DNA of 27,374 nucleotides from Candidatus Levyibacteriota bacterium (GCA_016182425.1 JACPGP010000018.1:1-27374); one strand, 5' to 3'. Shown: positions 6,990-13,154, numbered from the stretch's first letter. Notes: a model not told the origin generated them from the letters alone. Program-made: numbers and translations.

Positions 6990-7633
6990 CAATACGACAT
7001 ATACTAGAACTGGAAACCATTTCTTTTCTTTTTTTGACAGCAGTTTTAAGTAGTTTGTTTGTTTGGCAGAGTAACAGAAACCTTCAAGAGTGGTTTTATG
7101 CATCGCTTCCATATGTTACTTCCAATAAAACAGAGACTGTTATTACTCCTGTCGCAAATAGGGTTGCAAAAATTGACACCGCCTCACAAATTTCTCCTGA
7201 TGGGGTAAAATTGCTGACCATGAAAAAAACCCATAATACCGATGGAACGTTTAGTTATGTATTTACTACCTCCGATGGATCAGGTACTAATGAAAAGCAA
7301 ATATACACAAAAAAAGTAACAGAACCAGAATCAATGGCTGTGCCGTTTAATGCCTGGTCTCCAGATGATAAATATGTCTTTATTCAAAAAAACGGCAATA
7401 ACGCGCTTGTGTTTAAAGCAACAGGCGAGGAAATTGCAGGAGGTGAATTGTACTTTGATGTTGAAGAGGCATTTGTACAAAAAGGAATAAAAAACAGAAT
7501 AGATAAGGTAACCGGTTGGGCTTCACCAACGCTTGTAATAGTCAACACAGTAACACCAGAGGATGAAAAAGGCCCTTCGTATTGGTTTGAAGTGCCAAGT
7601 AAAGCAATTATTCCTCTTGCTTCTCAATTTTAA
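6986..7633 (+). CDS. Secreted or anchored beta-propeller-like protein of unknown function
   Basis: A 215-residue protein with one N-terminal hydrophobic segment (about 10-28), followed by a polar, probably external domain. Two stretches, ISPDGVKLLTM (near 69-79) and AWSPDDKYVFI (near 124-134), look like PD40/TolB or WD40 blades (SPDG/SPDD followed by a hydrophobic strand). There are too few blades for a complete propeller. Its start overlaps the L,D-transpeptidase stop by four bases (ATGA), so the two are translationally coupled and perhaps act together in the wall. No enzymatic motif is visible. A hairpin follows its stop. Confidence 0.7.
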   Translation: MTIRHILELETISFLFLTAVLSSLFVWQSNRNLQEWFYASLPYVTSNKTETVITPVANRVAKIDTASQISPDGVKLLTMKKTHNTDGTFSYVFTTSDGSGTNEKQIYTKKVTEPESMAVPFNAWSPDDKYVFIQKNGNNALVFKATGEEIAGGELYFDVEEAFVQKGIKNRIDKVTGWASPTLVIVNTVTPEDEKGPSYWFEVPSKAIIPLASQF

Positions 7634-7643
7634 TCGCATTCTA

Positions 7644-7665
7644 ACTGCTACCCACAGCGGGCAGT
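7644..7665. other. Hairpin after the 215-aa gene
   Basis: ACTGC, a two-base TA bulge and CCC (7644-7653) pair with GGGCAGT (7659-7665) across a five-base loop. There is no T-run on either strand, so it is at best a weak or factor-dependent 3' end for the upstream unit. Confidence 0.4.
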
Positions 7666-7689
7666 AACACCGAACAAAGCCTATAGTCA

Positions 7690-7718
7690 TTGACAAATTC
7701 CTCAAAATATGGTAGAGT
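7690..7718 (+). promoter_or_regulatory. Orphan promoter with no start codon behind it
   Basis: TTGACA (7690-7695), 17 bases ending in TGG, then TAGAGT (7713-7718), an extended -10. It has the same -10 hexamer as the lon promoter and a consensus -35. The start would be near 7725, where the protein genes have their start codon, but no ATG/GTG/TTG opens a usable reading frame there. It reads into the inverted repeat at 7753-7808 and then antisense into tRNA-Gln. Confidence 0.6.
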
Positions 7719-7724
7719 ATTCTT

Positions 7725-7812
7725 CTACATTTGGGGCCAACCTAGGCTCCGGCTTCGACTCAATGGCTATAGCCGTGAGCGAAGTTCAATTTATTGAACT
7801 GAGTCGAATCTG
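7725..7812 (+). ncRNA. Possible small structured RNA
   Basis: This is the stretch between the orphan promoter's predicted start and the 3' edge of tRNA-Gln. It holds overlapping inverted repeats that allow two exclusive folds: 7753-7762 with 7776-7784, or 7754-7762 with 7800-7808. No terminator-like T-run is seen, so the 3' end is unknown. It matches no RNA family that I can name, and could instead be a palindromic intergenic repeat that happens to follow a promoter. Confidence 0.3.
7753..7808. repeat. Nested imperfect inverted repeats
   Basis: The left arm CTTCGACTCA (7753-7762) pairs with TGAGCGAAG (7776-7784) with one bulged A, enclosing the small palindrome GGCTATAGCC (7765-7774). The same arm also pairs perfectly over 9 bases with TGAGTCGAA (7800-7808), enclosing a second hairpin AGTTCAA/TTGAACT (7783-7789 with 7794-7800). 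Confidence 0.75.
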
Positions 7813-7883
7813 CTGCTGGACTACGATTCGAACGTAGATAAACGGATTCAGAGTCCGTTGTCCTACCATTAGACGATCCAGCA
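7813..7883 (-). tRNA. tRNA-Gln (anticodon CUG)
   Basis: A complete cloverleaf of 71 nt is read on the minus strand from 7883. The acceptor stem is TGCTGGA with TCCAGCA, the D arm GTCTAATGGTAGGAC, the anticodon stem ACGGA/TCCGT with loop CTCTGAA (anticodon CTG), and the T arm CTACG-TTCGAAT-CGTAG. The discriminator base is G, as expected for Gln. The 3' CCA is not encoded. The CUG species reads only CAG, so another Gln tRNA is expected elsewhere. Confidence 0.93.
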
Positions 7884-7893
7884 ATGTAGCTTT

Positions 7894-7922
7894 ATTTTAC
7901 CAAATCTACCCGCTTTATCCAA
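7894..7922 (-). promoter_or_regulatory. tRNA-Gln promoter
   Basis: On the minus strand TTGGAT (7922-7917), 17 bases ending in TGG, and TAAAAT (7899-7894). The -10 box ends 10 bases before the first base of the tRNA, which predicts a very short 5' leader for RNase P. The tRNA-Glu promoter has the same spacing. Confidence 0.7.
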
Positions 7923-7924
7923 GC

Positions 7925-7953
7925 TTGTTAAGTAGTTTTCTATGTGGTAAAAA
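7925..7953 (+). promoter_or_regulatory. Promoter of the nuclease gene, leaderless arrangement
   Basis: TTGTTA (7925-7930), 17 bases ending in TGG, and TAAAAA (7948-7953), an extended -10, then 6 bases to the ATG at 7960. It lies back to back with the tRNA-Gln promoter, the -35 boxes only two bases apart. Confidence 0.6.
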
Positions 7954-7959
7954 GAGAGC

Positions 7960-8535
7960 ATGAGAAAGATGGATAAACCACTATTTTTCCTAGGGATTTT
8001 GCTTATTATTATTGGGTTTGTTTGGGGAGGAATTTCGCAGCTAACTAACAAACAAAATATTTCTCCTACGCCAACAATTATCGTTTCTCCCACTTTAACG
8101 CCAGTTCCCACAGCAACCCAATCTGCAGTGCTGGGAGAAAAAGTCTATGAAGAGGTAGTGGTTGAAGAGGTAGTTGACGGCGATACTATTAAAATTGCAG
8201 GCGGAAAGACTGTCAGATGCATTGGTATAAATACCCCAGAAACTGTTGATCCAAGACGAAAAGTAGAATGTTTTGGTAAAGAAGCGTCAGCAAAAAATAA
8301 AGAGCTGGCTGAAGGCAAAAAAGTGAGGCTTGAAAAAGATATTTCAGAAATCGACAAATTCGGAAGGCTTCTTCGATATGTCTATGTTGGAGACATATTC
8401 GTCAACGATTTTTTGGTACGTCAAGGCTTCGCATATGCCTCAAGCTATCCTCCAGATATCAAATACCAAGAACAATTTAAGAAAGCAGAGAAAGAGGCCC
8501 GAGAATTCAAAATTGGGCTTTGGGCTTCATGCTAG
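7960..8535 (+). CDS. Thermonuclease (SNase-like), membrane anchored
   Basis: A 191-residue staphylococcal-nuclease-type enzyme that would cut DNA or RNA outside the membrane. One membrane segment (about 7-25) and a Thr/Pro-rich linker (33-55) precede the OB-fold nuclease domain (about 63-191). The catalytic set can be read by comparison with S. aureus nuclease: DGDT (73-76, D75 for D21), R86 for R35, E94 in NTPE for E43, and R136 in DKFGR for R87. The usual Ca-binding Asp40 position is Asn here (N91), a frequent variant. An anchored external nuclease fits nucleotide scavenging by an organism with limited biosynthesis (inference). The final TAG is interlocked with the stop of the convergent DUF1003 gene (CTAG at 8532-8535). 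Confidence 0.88.
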   Translation: MRKMDKPLFFLGILLIIIGFVWGGISQLTNKQNISPTPTIIVSPTLTPVPTATQSAVLGEKVYEEVVVEEVVDGDTIKIAGGKTVRCIGINTPETVDPRRKVECFGKEASAKNKELAEGKKVRLEKDISEIDKFGRLLRYVYVGDIFVNDFLVRQGFAYASSYPPDIKYQEQFKKAEKEAREFKIGLWASC

Positions 8536-9035
8536 GCTGGTTTTACAGTACCAGGAGAACCATTTACTTGTGTAGAATTTTCTTTTGCCTTCTCGACCTG
8601 GGTTATTTTTTGCTGAATAAAGGAGATGGCATTTTTAATATCGTCTAAGTCCTTTTGGATATCCTCAACCTCTTCTTCTGCTTCTTGTTCTTCTTTTTCT
8701 TCTTCTAATTCTTTATATGTCTCAAGAAGAGCTTGTCTATTTTGTGCAATCATGATGAATGTAGCAAGAAAAATCGCCTCCAGGGAGACGATCATTGTTA
8801 ACAGTCCATATGGAAAGCGATCAAAAGGATGAATGTATGGCTCAAATGCCCCGTAATTAATAAGTATCCAAAGTCCAAACCAAAGCACGTGAAAGTATAC
8901 AAACGGCATACTTCCAGCAAATGCGGTAATAAAAGCTGCGAGCGTTCCCTCAAATCCATGCAATCGTTTAAGAAGCTGTTCTGGTTTTATTTCAGAAAAT
9001 GACGGAAGTAATATTTGACTTACTTTTTTATCCAT
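8532..9035 (-). CDS. DUF1003 family membrane protein with C-terminal coiled coil
   Basis: A 167-residue protein (169 from the upstream ATG at 9041). Two hydrophobic helices (about 35-63 and 75-97) contain the DUF1003 signature: WILIN, then FDRFPYGLLTMIVSLEAIFL and AQNR. A long acidic coiled coil (about 103-150, rich in Glu/Asp with Leu and Ile) follows. The function of DUF1003 is unknown. The promoter's -10 box (9050-9045) ends only 3 bases before the first ATG, so the transcript would begin inside it; the second ATG at 9035, with a leader of about 3 bases, is the better start. It is divergent from lon and convergent with the nuclease gene, with interlocked stop codons. Confidence 0.85.
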   Translation of the reverse strand: MDKKVSQILLPSFSEIKPEQLLKRLHGFEGTLAAFITAFAGSMPFVYFHVLWFGLWILINYGAFEPYIHPFDRFPYGLLTMIVSLEAIFLATFIMIAQNRQALLETYKELEEEKEEQEAEEEVEDIQKDLDDIKNAISFIQQKITQVEKAKENSTQVNGSPGTVKPA

Positions 9036-9044
9036 ATTCATTTT

Positions 9045-9073
9045 ATTGTAGACCTCATATTATATTTGTCAAC
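9045..9073 (-). promoter_or_regulatory. Promoter of the DUF1003 gene
   Basis: On the minus strand TTGACA (9073-9068), 17 bases, TACAAT (9050-9045). It lies directly downstream of the hairpin CCCCGAT/ATCGGGG (9073-9089) as read on that strand, and its -35 box uses the edge of that hairpin. Confidence 0.65.
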
Positions 9074-9089
9074 CCCGATTTTATCGGGG
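9073..9089. repeat. Short perfect hairpin between the DUF1003 and lon promoters
   Basis: CCCCGAT (9073-9079) pairs with ATCGGGG (9083-9089) around TTT. It resembles the stem at 6259-6277. It sits between two divergent -35 boxes and has no T-run suited to termination, so an operator or spacer role is as likely as a terminator. Confidence 0.5.
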
Positions 9090-9097
9090 ACAACCCC

Positions 9098-9126
9098 TTG
9101 ACAACTAGCAGATGTTATGTTAGAGT
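9098..9126 (+). promoter_or_regulatory. lon promoter, leaderless arrangement
   Basis: TTGACA (9098-9103), 17 bases ending in TGT, and TAGAGT (9121-9126), an extended -10. Six bases follow before the ATG at 9133. No Shine-Dalgarno sequence could be included in the transcript. Confidence 0.75.
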
Positions 9127-9131
9127 GCTAA
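9105..9131 (+). promoter_or_regulatory. CIRCE-like element (degenerate HrcA site) over the lon promoter
   Basis: The right half GAGTGCTAA (9123-9131) is identical to the CIRCE consensus. At exactly nine bases upstream the left half CTAGCAGAT (9105-9113) matches TTAGCACTC at 5 of 9, keeping the TAGCA core. It covers the spacer, the -10 box and the transcription start, where an HrcA repressor would block polymerase. No hrcA gene is in the window. Confidence 0.4.
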
Positions 9132-9132
9132 T

Positions 9133-11508
9133 ATGGAGAAAATAGTTCCTATAATTCCTATCCGCGACGGGATCATTTTTCCACATACAGATTCAGTTCT
9201 TACTTTTGGTAGGCCCAAAAGCCTTTCAGCGTTGGAGTCGTCGTTTCGGCATGAGCGCATTGTGTGTTTTGTACTGCAAAAGAATCCGCGGCTCAACGAT
9301 CCAACAGCGGACGAGCTCTATTCTGTCGGCACACTTTCTCGTATAGAACGAATGATTCGAACCGATGGAGAGATTAATGCTCAAGTGCGGGGGCTTTCGC
9401 GGGTAAAGATTCTTTCCTACGAAGATCACGCGTCTTATCTTTTGGCAAAAGTGATTGAGATGCAAGACGAAACTGAAGATACAGCCGAAATAAAGGCGCT
9501 TTGTAATCATCTCATCAATGAATTTCGTCGCGCGATGAATCTGGGAAAACCGGCAGATTTTTTGGTTTTTATGAATATTATGTCAGAAACTTCCCCTTCC
9601 GAACTTTCTAATCTTATCTCTTCTGTTTTGGATCTAAAACCGCAAGATAAACAAGCGCTTCTCGAAGAAACAAATGTCAAGATTCGGTTGGAAAAGATAA
9701 CTGAATTTTTAGCGCGAGAGCTGAAAGTATTGGAGCTGGAGCGAAAAATTGCTTCAAAGACTCAAGAACGATTTGAAAAGGGGGCGCGGGAAGCAATGCT
9801 TCGAGAACGCCTTAAAACAATAGAAAAAGAGTTGGGTGAAGAGGATGGAAGCGAGACAAAAGAACTGTTACTTAAAGTAAAAGAAGCAAAAATGCCAGAA
9901 GACGTTGAGGAAAAAGCAAAAAAAGAAATCAAAAAACTTGCCCAAATGAATCAATTTAACCCAGAAGCAGGATATATTAGAAATTATCTTGATTGGTTGG
10001 TGGTTCTTCCATGGGGTAGAAAAAGCGACAATAACGTTGATATAAAAGCCGCGGAAAAAATTTTAGACGAAGATCACTACGGACTCAAAAAAATCAAAGA
10101 GCGCATTGTTGAGTATTTGGCCGTGCATAAGCTGGCTGGGAAGACCAAAGGCCCGATTCTCTGTTTTGTAGGACCGCCGGGGGTTGGTAAAACATCGATT
10201 GGCAAATCAATCGCTCGGGCTTTGGGCCGAAAATTTGTCCGCGTTTCGTTGGGAGGAATCCGCGATGAGGCAGAAATTCGCGGGCACAGACGAACCTATG
10301 TTGGCGCGCTCCCAGGGCGCATTATCCAGGGCATTAAAGACGCAGATACCAAAAACCCGGTTTTTATGCTGGATGAGATCGATAAAGTCGGCACAGATTT
10401 TAGAGGAGATCCGTCCTCGGCTCTTTTAGAAGCATTGGATCCAGAACAAAATAATCAATTTTCCGATCATTATCTTGAGGCGCCGTTTGATTTATCCGAC
10501 GTGATGTTTGTTACCACGGCAAACGTGCTCGATACGATTCCACCTGCACTTAGGGATCGCTTGGAGATTATTCATTTTGCCGGCTACACTCAAGATGAGA
10601 AGTTTCACATAGCCAGCGATTATCTGCTTAAAAAACAAATGGAAGCCCACGGCTTAAAGCAAACTCAGGTTGCCATAAGAAACGAGGCAGTAAAATATCT
10701 CATTGAGCGCTATACGCGCGAAGCAGGAGTGCGCAGTCTCGAGCGGCAAATAGCGGCACTTTTTCGAAAAGTAGCAAAAATGGTGGCTGAGGGAAAACAG
10801 GCAAAAACTATTGTTGCACCCCAAAATGTAAACACGTTTCTTGGTCCCGCCAAGTATAGCTCCACCATTGCCGAGAAGAAAGACGAAGTGGGTATGTCCA
10901 CAGGTCTTGCTTGGACAGAAGCAGGAGGAGACATTCTTTTTATTGAAGTAGCTCTTATGTCGGGAAAAGGCAGCCTTATATTAACAGGGCAACTGGGGGA
11001 TGTGATGAAAGAATCAGCTCAGGCAGCCATGTCTTACATTCGTTCTCGTGCAGAAGCTTTAGGGCTTTCTGATAAGTTTTACCAAAAGCTTGATGTCCAT
11101 ATCCATGTGCCAGAGGGAGCAGTTCCCAAAGACGGCCCATCGGCCGGTATTGCCATTACCACTGCAATTGCCTCAGCTCTAACTAAAATTCCTGTTAGAC
11201 GAACCGTTGGTATGACTGGCGAGATCACACTTCGAGGACGAGTGCTTGAGATCGGTGGTGTCAAAGAAAAAGTTATTGCAGCGCACAGAGCAGGGTTAAA
11301 AACAGTAATTTTACCAAAAGACAATAAAAAAGATTTAGAAGATGTGCCAAAAGAGGTACTCAAAGATTTAAGGTTTGTTTTTGTCCAACACATGGACGAG
11401 GTATTAAGTCTTGCCTTCACAAAACCGTTATCAAAGCCAAAAACAGAAGAAGTAGTAAGTATTAGTCGTCCACTTCTACATGCTTCTCAACCACGCCCAG
11501 CAGATTAG
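9133..11508 (+). CDS. lon: ATP-dependent protease Lon
   Basis: A full-length LonA-type protease (791 aa) that unfolds and degrades damaged or regulatory proteins in the cytoplasm as a hexamer. The N-terminal substrate-binding domain begins at IPIRDGIIFP and runs to about residue 200. A charged coiled coil (about 195-260) and the AAA+ domain follow, with Walker A GPPGVGKT (347-354) and Walker B FMLDEID. The protease domain has S670 in KDGPSAG and K713 in GGVKEK, the Ser-Lys dyad with the same 43-residue spacing as in E. coli (S679/K722). The start is fixed by a promoter 6 bases upstream. A CIRCE-like element suggests heat-shock control by HrcA (inference). Its stop codon is interlocked with that of the convergent reductase gene. 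Confidence 0.97.
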   Translation: MEKIVPIIPIRDGIIFPHTDSVLTFGRPKSLSALESSFRHERIVCFVLQKNPRLNDPTADELYSVGTLSRIERMIRTDGEINAQVRGLSRVKILSYEDHASYLLAKVIEMQDETEDTAEIKALCNHLINEFRRAMNLGKPADFLVFMNIMSETSPSELSNLISSVLDLKPQDKQALLEETNVKIRLEKITEFLARELKVLELERKIASKTQERFEKGAREAMLRERLKTIEKELGEEDGSETKELLLKVKEAKMPEDVEEKAKKEIKKLAQMNQFNPEAGYIRNYLDWLVVLPWGRKSDNNVDIKAAEKILDEDHYGLKKIKERIVEYLAVHKLAGKTKGPILCFVGPPGVGKTSIGKSIARALGRKFVRVSLGGIRDEAEIRGHRRTYVGALPGRIIQGIKDADTKNPVFMLDEIDKVGTDFRGDPSSALLEALDPEQNNQFSDHYLEAPFDLSDVMFVTTANVLDTIPPALRDRLEIIHFAGYTQDEKFHIASDYLLKKQMEAHGLKQTQVAIRNEAVKYLIERYTREAGVRSLERQIAALFRKVAKMVAEGKQAKTIVAPQNVNTFLGPAKYSSTIAEKKDEVGMSTGLAWTEAGGDILFIEVALMSGKGSLILTGQLGDVMKESAQAAMSYIRSRAEALGLSDKFYQKLDVHIHVPEGAVPKDGPSAGIAITTAIASALTKIPVRRTVGMTGEITLRGRVLEIGGVKEKVIAAHRAGLKTVILPKDNKKDLEDVPKEVLKDLRFVFVQHMDEVLSLAFTKPLSKPKTEEVVSISRPLLHASQPRPAD

Positions 11509-12152
11509 GAATAGAGGATTTTGTAGCGAAGATATACTTCGTTTTCGATTTGTTCCATGGAGATAAGTTGTAGTTTCACCTCGTTTGGTTCCAAAAGTAT
11601 CCCCTCAACCATCGTAATTGCCAAATTTTGCTCATTGCCAAAGATTCGTGGAGCAATGGTTAAAAAAATTTCATCAAGAAGTTTTTCTTTAAGAAACGAC
11701 GCAATCACATGCGGCCCACCATCAACGAAAACAGTTTTTCTATTTTTTTGTTGCAGATATTTGACAAGACTTCTGACATCCTCTTTAAAAATAGTTGTAT
11801 GAAATTGATAGGGATTCTGTAAAACAGAGTTAAGCGTTTCGTCTGGATGTTTAGTTAATACGATATATTCGGGAAGATAGGCTTTCCCATTTGTTTTACG
11901 CAGTTTTTTAAATTCTTCGCTATGGATAGTGTCTATGGTGTATTTGGCAAATCTAATGGCTGTGTTCTTGCCATCAATTATTGCATCGGCATAGGATCTT
12001 AAATGTGTAAATACATCATAATCAGTTTTACTTCCAATTGGCCAGTATCCCTTTTTGCGGACGTAAGCTTTGCCATCGGCACTTGCGACAAAACTGGTGT
12101 AAAAAAACGGTCTACCCGAAATGGGTTTCAGGCGTAAATTATTATATGGCAT
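11505..12152 (-). CDS. RibD C-terminal-type (dihydrofolate-reductase-like) reductase
   Basis: A 215-residue protein of the RibD_C/DHFR-like family, a NADPH-dependent reductase fold. The N-terminal strand has SFVASADGKAY, matching the family's S.DG motif. Further on come a GSKTD/ADAI segment (substrate and cofactor pocket), and TVFVDGGPHVIASFL, the C-terminal GG motif before LLDEIFLTIAP. Stand-alone RibD_C proteins are often annotated as pyrimidine reductases, but no riboflavin gene is near, so the substrate is unknown. The ATG at 12152 is chosen because it begins just before the family's first strand; ATG 12170 or TTG 12197 would give a longer N-terminus. It overlaps the end of the upstream membrane gene by 11 bases and is probably coupled to it. 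Its stop interlocks with that of lon. Confidence 0.78.
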   Translation of the reverse strand: MPYNNLRLKPISGRPFFYTSFVASADGKAYVRKKGYWPIGSKTDYDVFTHLRSYADAIIDGKNTAIRFAKYTIDTIHSEEFKKLRKTNGKAYLPEYIVLTKHPDETLNSVLQNPYQFHTTIFKEDVRSLVKYLQQKNRKTVFVDGGPHVIASFLKEKLLDEIFLTIAPRIFGNEQNLAITMVEGILLEPNEVKLQLISMEQIENEVYLRYKILYS

Positions 12153-12819
12153 GGTGCGGATTAATCGCATCAAGACTTGGGAGAAGTTTTTTGGCAATAA
12201 GGAAGGTAAGCACTTGTTTCATTACAATGTACGAGGCTGCAATACCAAGGGTAAAAAGGAGTCTTTCTTGAATGACTATAGGGATCAGGGATTGCCAAAC
12301 CGATGCTTTAAGATTAAATGCCCAAATCCATGCCGCACCCCCCACAGCGTGGGCGGTAAAGGTAGAGCCAAGACTTCGAATAAGAAGATGATCTCTTTTT
12401 AAGTAGGCAAAAAGCGGTATCGTCCAAAAAAGTGGATAATACCAGACTGTTTGGCCAATTGGGTGGATAAGAAAAAGTATAATTGCTAGAAGCGGCACTG
12501 CTAGTATTCGTTTGTCTTGATTTTTTTTGTTGGCAAACGTGCCAAAATAATACACGGCAAACAGCATGGGAAAGAGCCTAATTAACGATCCTGTGGTAAG
12601 CGGTGCTTGTTTAACGACCATATTTACTACTTCCACAATAAAAACAGATAAAACACCAAGAACTGGTCCTAAAAACGCTCCTGCAATAGGACCAAAGAAA
12701 TCAAAAAGAGTAAACGAAACGTTGCTGCCAACAAGTTTGGTAAAGGGAATCTGCAGAGCAACAAATCCAACTAGACTGAAGAGTCCTAAAAATAGAGCTT
12801 TTCGTTTGGCAAGTGACAT
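12142..12819 (-). CDS. Multi-pass membrane protein, possibly ECF-transporter S-component-like
   Basis: A 225-residue protein with about six hydrophobic segments and a basic start (LAKRK). The stretch FFGPIAGAFLGPVLGVLSVFIVEVVN (quoted in part: GPVLGVLSVFIVEV) has the Gly/Pro spacing seen in membrane-embedded substrate-binding (S) components of ECF vitamin transporters. No ECF ATPase or T component is near, so this stays a guess; transport of a small nutrient would fit an auxotroph. The start at 12819 is decided by the promoter TTGTCA, 17 bases, TATAGT, whose -10 box ends 6 bases upstream. The longer frame from ATG 12873 would begin upstream of that promoter. The following reductase overlaps it by 11 bases. 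Confidence 0.65.
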   Translation of the reverse strand: MSLAKRKALFLGLFSLVGFVALQIPFTKLVGSNVSFTLFDFFGPIAGAFLGPVLGVLSVFIVEVVNMVVKQAPLTTGSLIRLFPMLFAVYYFGTFANKKNQDKRILAVPLLAIILFLIHPIGQTVWYYPLFWTIPLFAYLKRDHLLIRSLGSTFTAHAVGGAAWIWAFNLKASVWQSLIPIVIQERLLFTLGIAASYIVMKQVLTFLIAKKLLPSLDAINPHHAI

Positions 12820-12825
12820 GTAGCA

Positions 12826-12854
12826 ACTATAGCATAAGGATAACCCCTTGACAA
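12826..12854 (-). promoter_or_regulatory. Promoter of the multi-pass membrane gene, leaderless
   Basis: On the minus strand TTGTCA (12854-12849), 17 bases, TATAGT (12831-12826), then 6 bases to the ATG at 12819. The -35 box shares five bases with the divergent -35 box at 12848-12853, the same arrangement as at 325-331. Confidence 0.72.
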
Positions 12855-12876
12855 GAGGGGATTTTTGTTTCATAGT
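12848..12876 (+). promoter_or_regulatory. Promoter of the 44-aa peptide gene
   Basis: TTGACA (12848-12853), 17 bases, CATAGT (12871-12876), then 7 bases to the ATG at 12884. The first 14 bases (TTGACAAGAGGGGA) match the aspS promoter start at 325-338 in 13 positions. Confidence 0.6.
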
Positions 12877-12883
12877 AAATAAT

Positions 12884-13018
12884 ATGGCAAAGAAGAAAAA
12901 GAAAACCTCTTCAAGAGCTAAAAAATCTCAGATAGATGAATTATTGGCCAAGCACCCGAATCTTACGTGGTTGCTTCCTGTCTTAGCACTATCATTAATT
13001 CTTGTTTTTTTCTTCTAA
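12884..13018 (+). CDS. 44-residue basic single-helix membrane peptide
   Basis: A very short gene. The product begins with MAKKKKKTSSRAKKSQ, a strongly basic and Ser-rich tail. A short amphipathic part (IDELLAKHPN) and one hydrophobic helix (TWLLPVLALSLILVFFF, about residues 28-44) at the extreme C-terminus follow, so it would be tail-anchored with the basic part inside. Support comes from a promoter whose -10 box ends 7 bases before the ATG, the membrane-protein-like composition, and the clean fit between the divergent promoter and tRNA-Glu. I know of no named family. It could bind nucleic acid or acidic partners at the membrane, but that is only inference from charge. Confidence 0.6.
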   Translation: MAKKKKKTSSRAKKSQIDELLAKHPNLTWLLPVLALSLILVFFF

Positions 13019-13025
13019 ATAGTAG

Positions 13026-13098
13026 TGCCCCCTAGGGAATTCGAATCCCTGTTTCCGGGATGAGAACCCGACGTCCTGGTCCACTAGACGAAGGGGGC
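13026..13098 (-). tRNA. tRNA-Glu (anticodon CUC)
   Basis: A complete 73-nt cloverleaf is read on the minus strand from 13098. The acceptor stem is GCCCCCT with AGGGGGC, the D arm TCGTCTAGTGGACCAGGA, the anticodon stem TCGGG/CCCGG with loop TTCTCAT (anticodon CTC), and the T arm carries TTCGAAT. The discriminator is A and CCA is not encoded. The CUC species reads GAG; a UUC species is expected elsewhere. It is convergent with the 44-aa gene. Confidence 0.92.
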
Positions 13099-13108
13099 TT
13101 GTTACTCT

Positions 13109-13137
13109 ATTTTACTTCAAAAACGTTTTACTCGCAA
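13109..13137 (-). promoter_or_regulatory. tRNA-Glu promoter
   Basis: On the minus strand TTGCGA (13137-13132), 17 bases, TAAAAT (13114-13109), ending 10 bases before the first tRNA base, exactly as for tRNA-Gln. Its -35 region overlaps the upstream part of the glycan operon promoter. Confidence 0.65.
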
Positions 13138-13145
13138 CAGAAACA

Positions 13146-13154
13146 TGGTATAAT
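13146..13154 (+). promoter_or_regulatory. Extended -10 promoter of the glycan operon
   Basis: TGG followed by a perfect TATAAT (13149-13154), with 7 bases to the ATG at 13162. The -35 region is weak (TTTTAC at 13126-13131 with 17-base spacing), which an extended -10 can tolerate. The predicted transcript is leaderless. Confidence 0.68.

Noticed and set aside
7736..7810. A tmRNA 5' end (GGGG followed by GGCTTCGAC)
   Set aside because: Spacing between the G-run and GGCTTCGAC is too long, no tag reading frame or matching 3' acceptor half with CCCC follows, and tRNA-Gln occupies the next bases on the other strand.
7763..7837. A 24-codon reading frame from ATG 7763 behind the orphan promoter
   Set aside because: It lies inside strong hairpins, has no ribosome binding site, is about 38 bases from the predicted start, and reads antisense into tRNA-Gln with no protein-like pattern.
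11079..11420. 113-codon open frame antisense to lon
   Set aside because: It mirrors the Lon protease domain codon by codon and has no start signals.
12820..12873. Longer N-terminus (ATG at 12873) for the 225-aa membrane protein
   Set aside because: It would begin upstream of the promoter at 12826-12854. The ATG at 12819, 6 bases from the -10 box, fits the pattern of the window.
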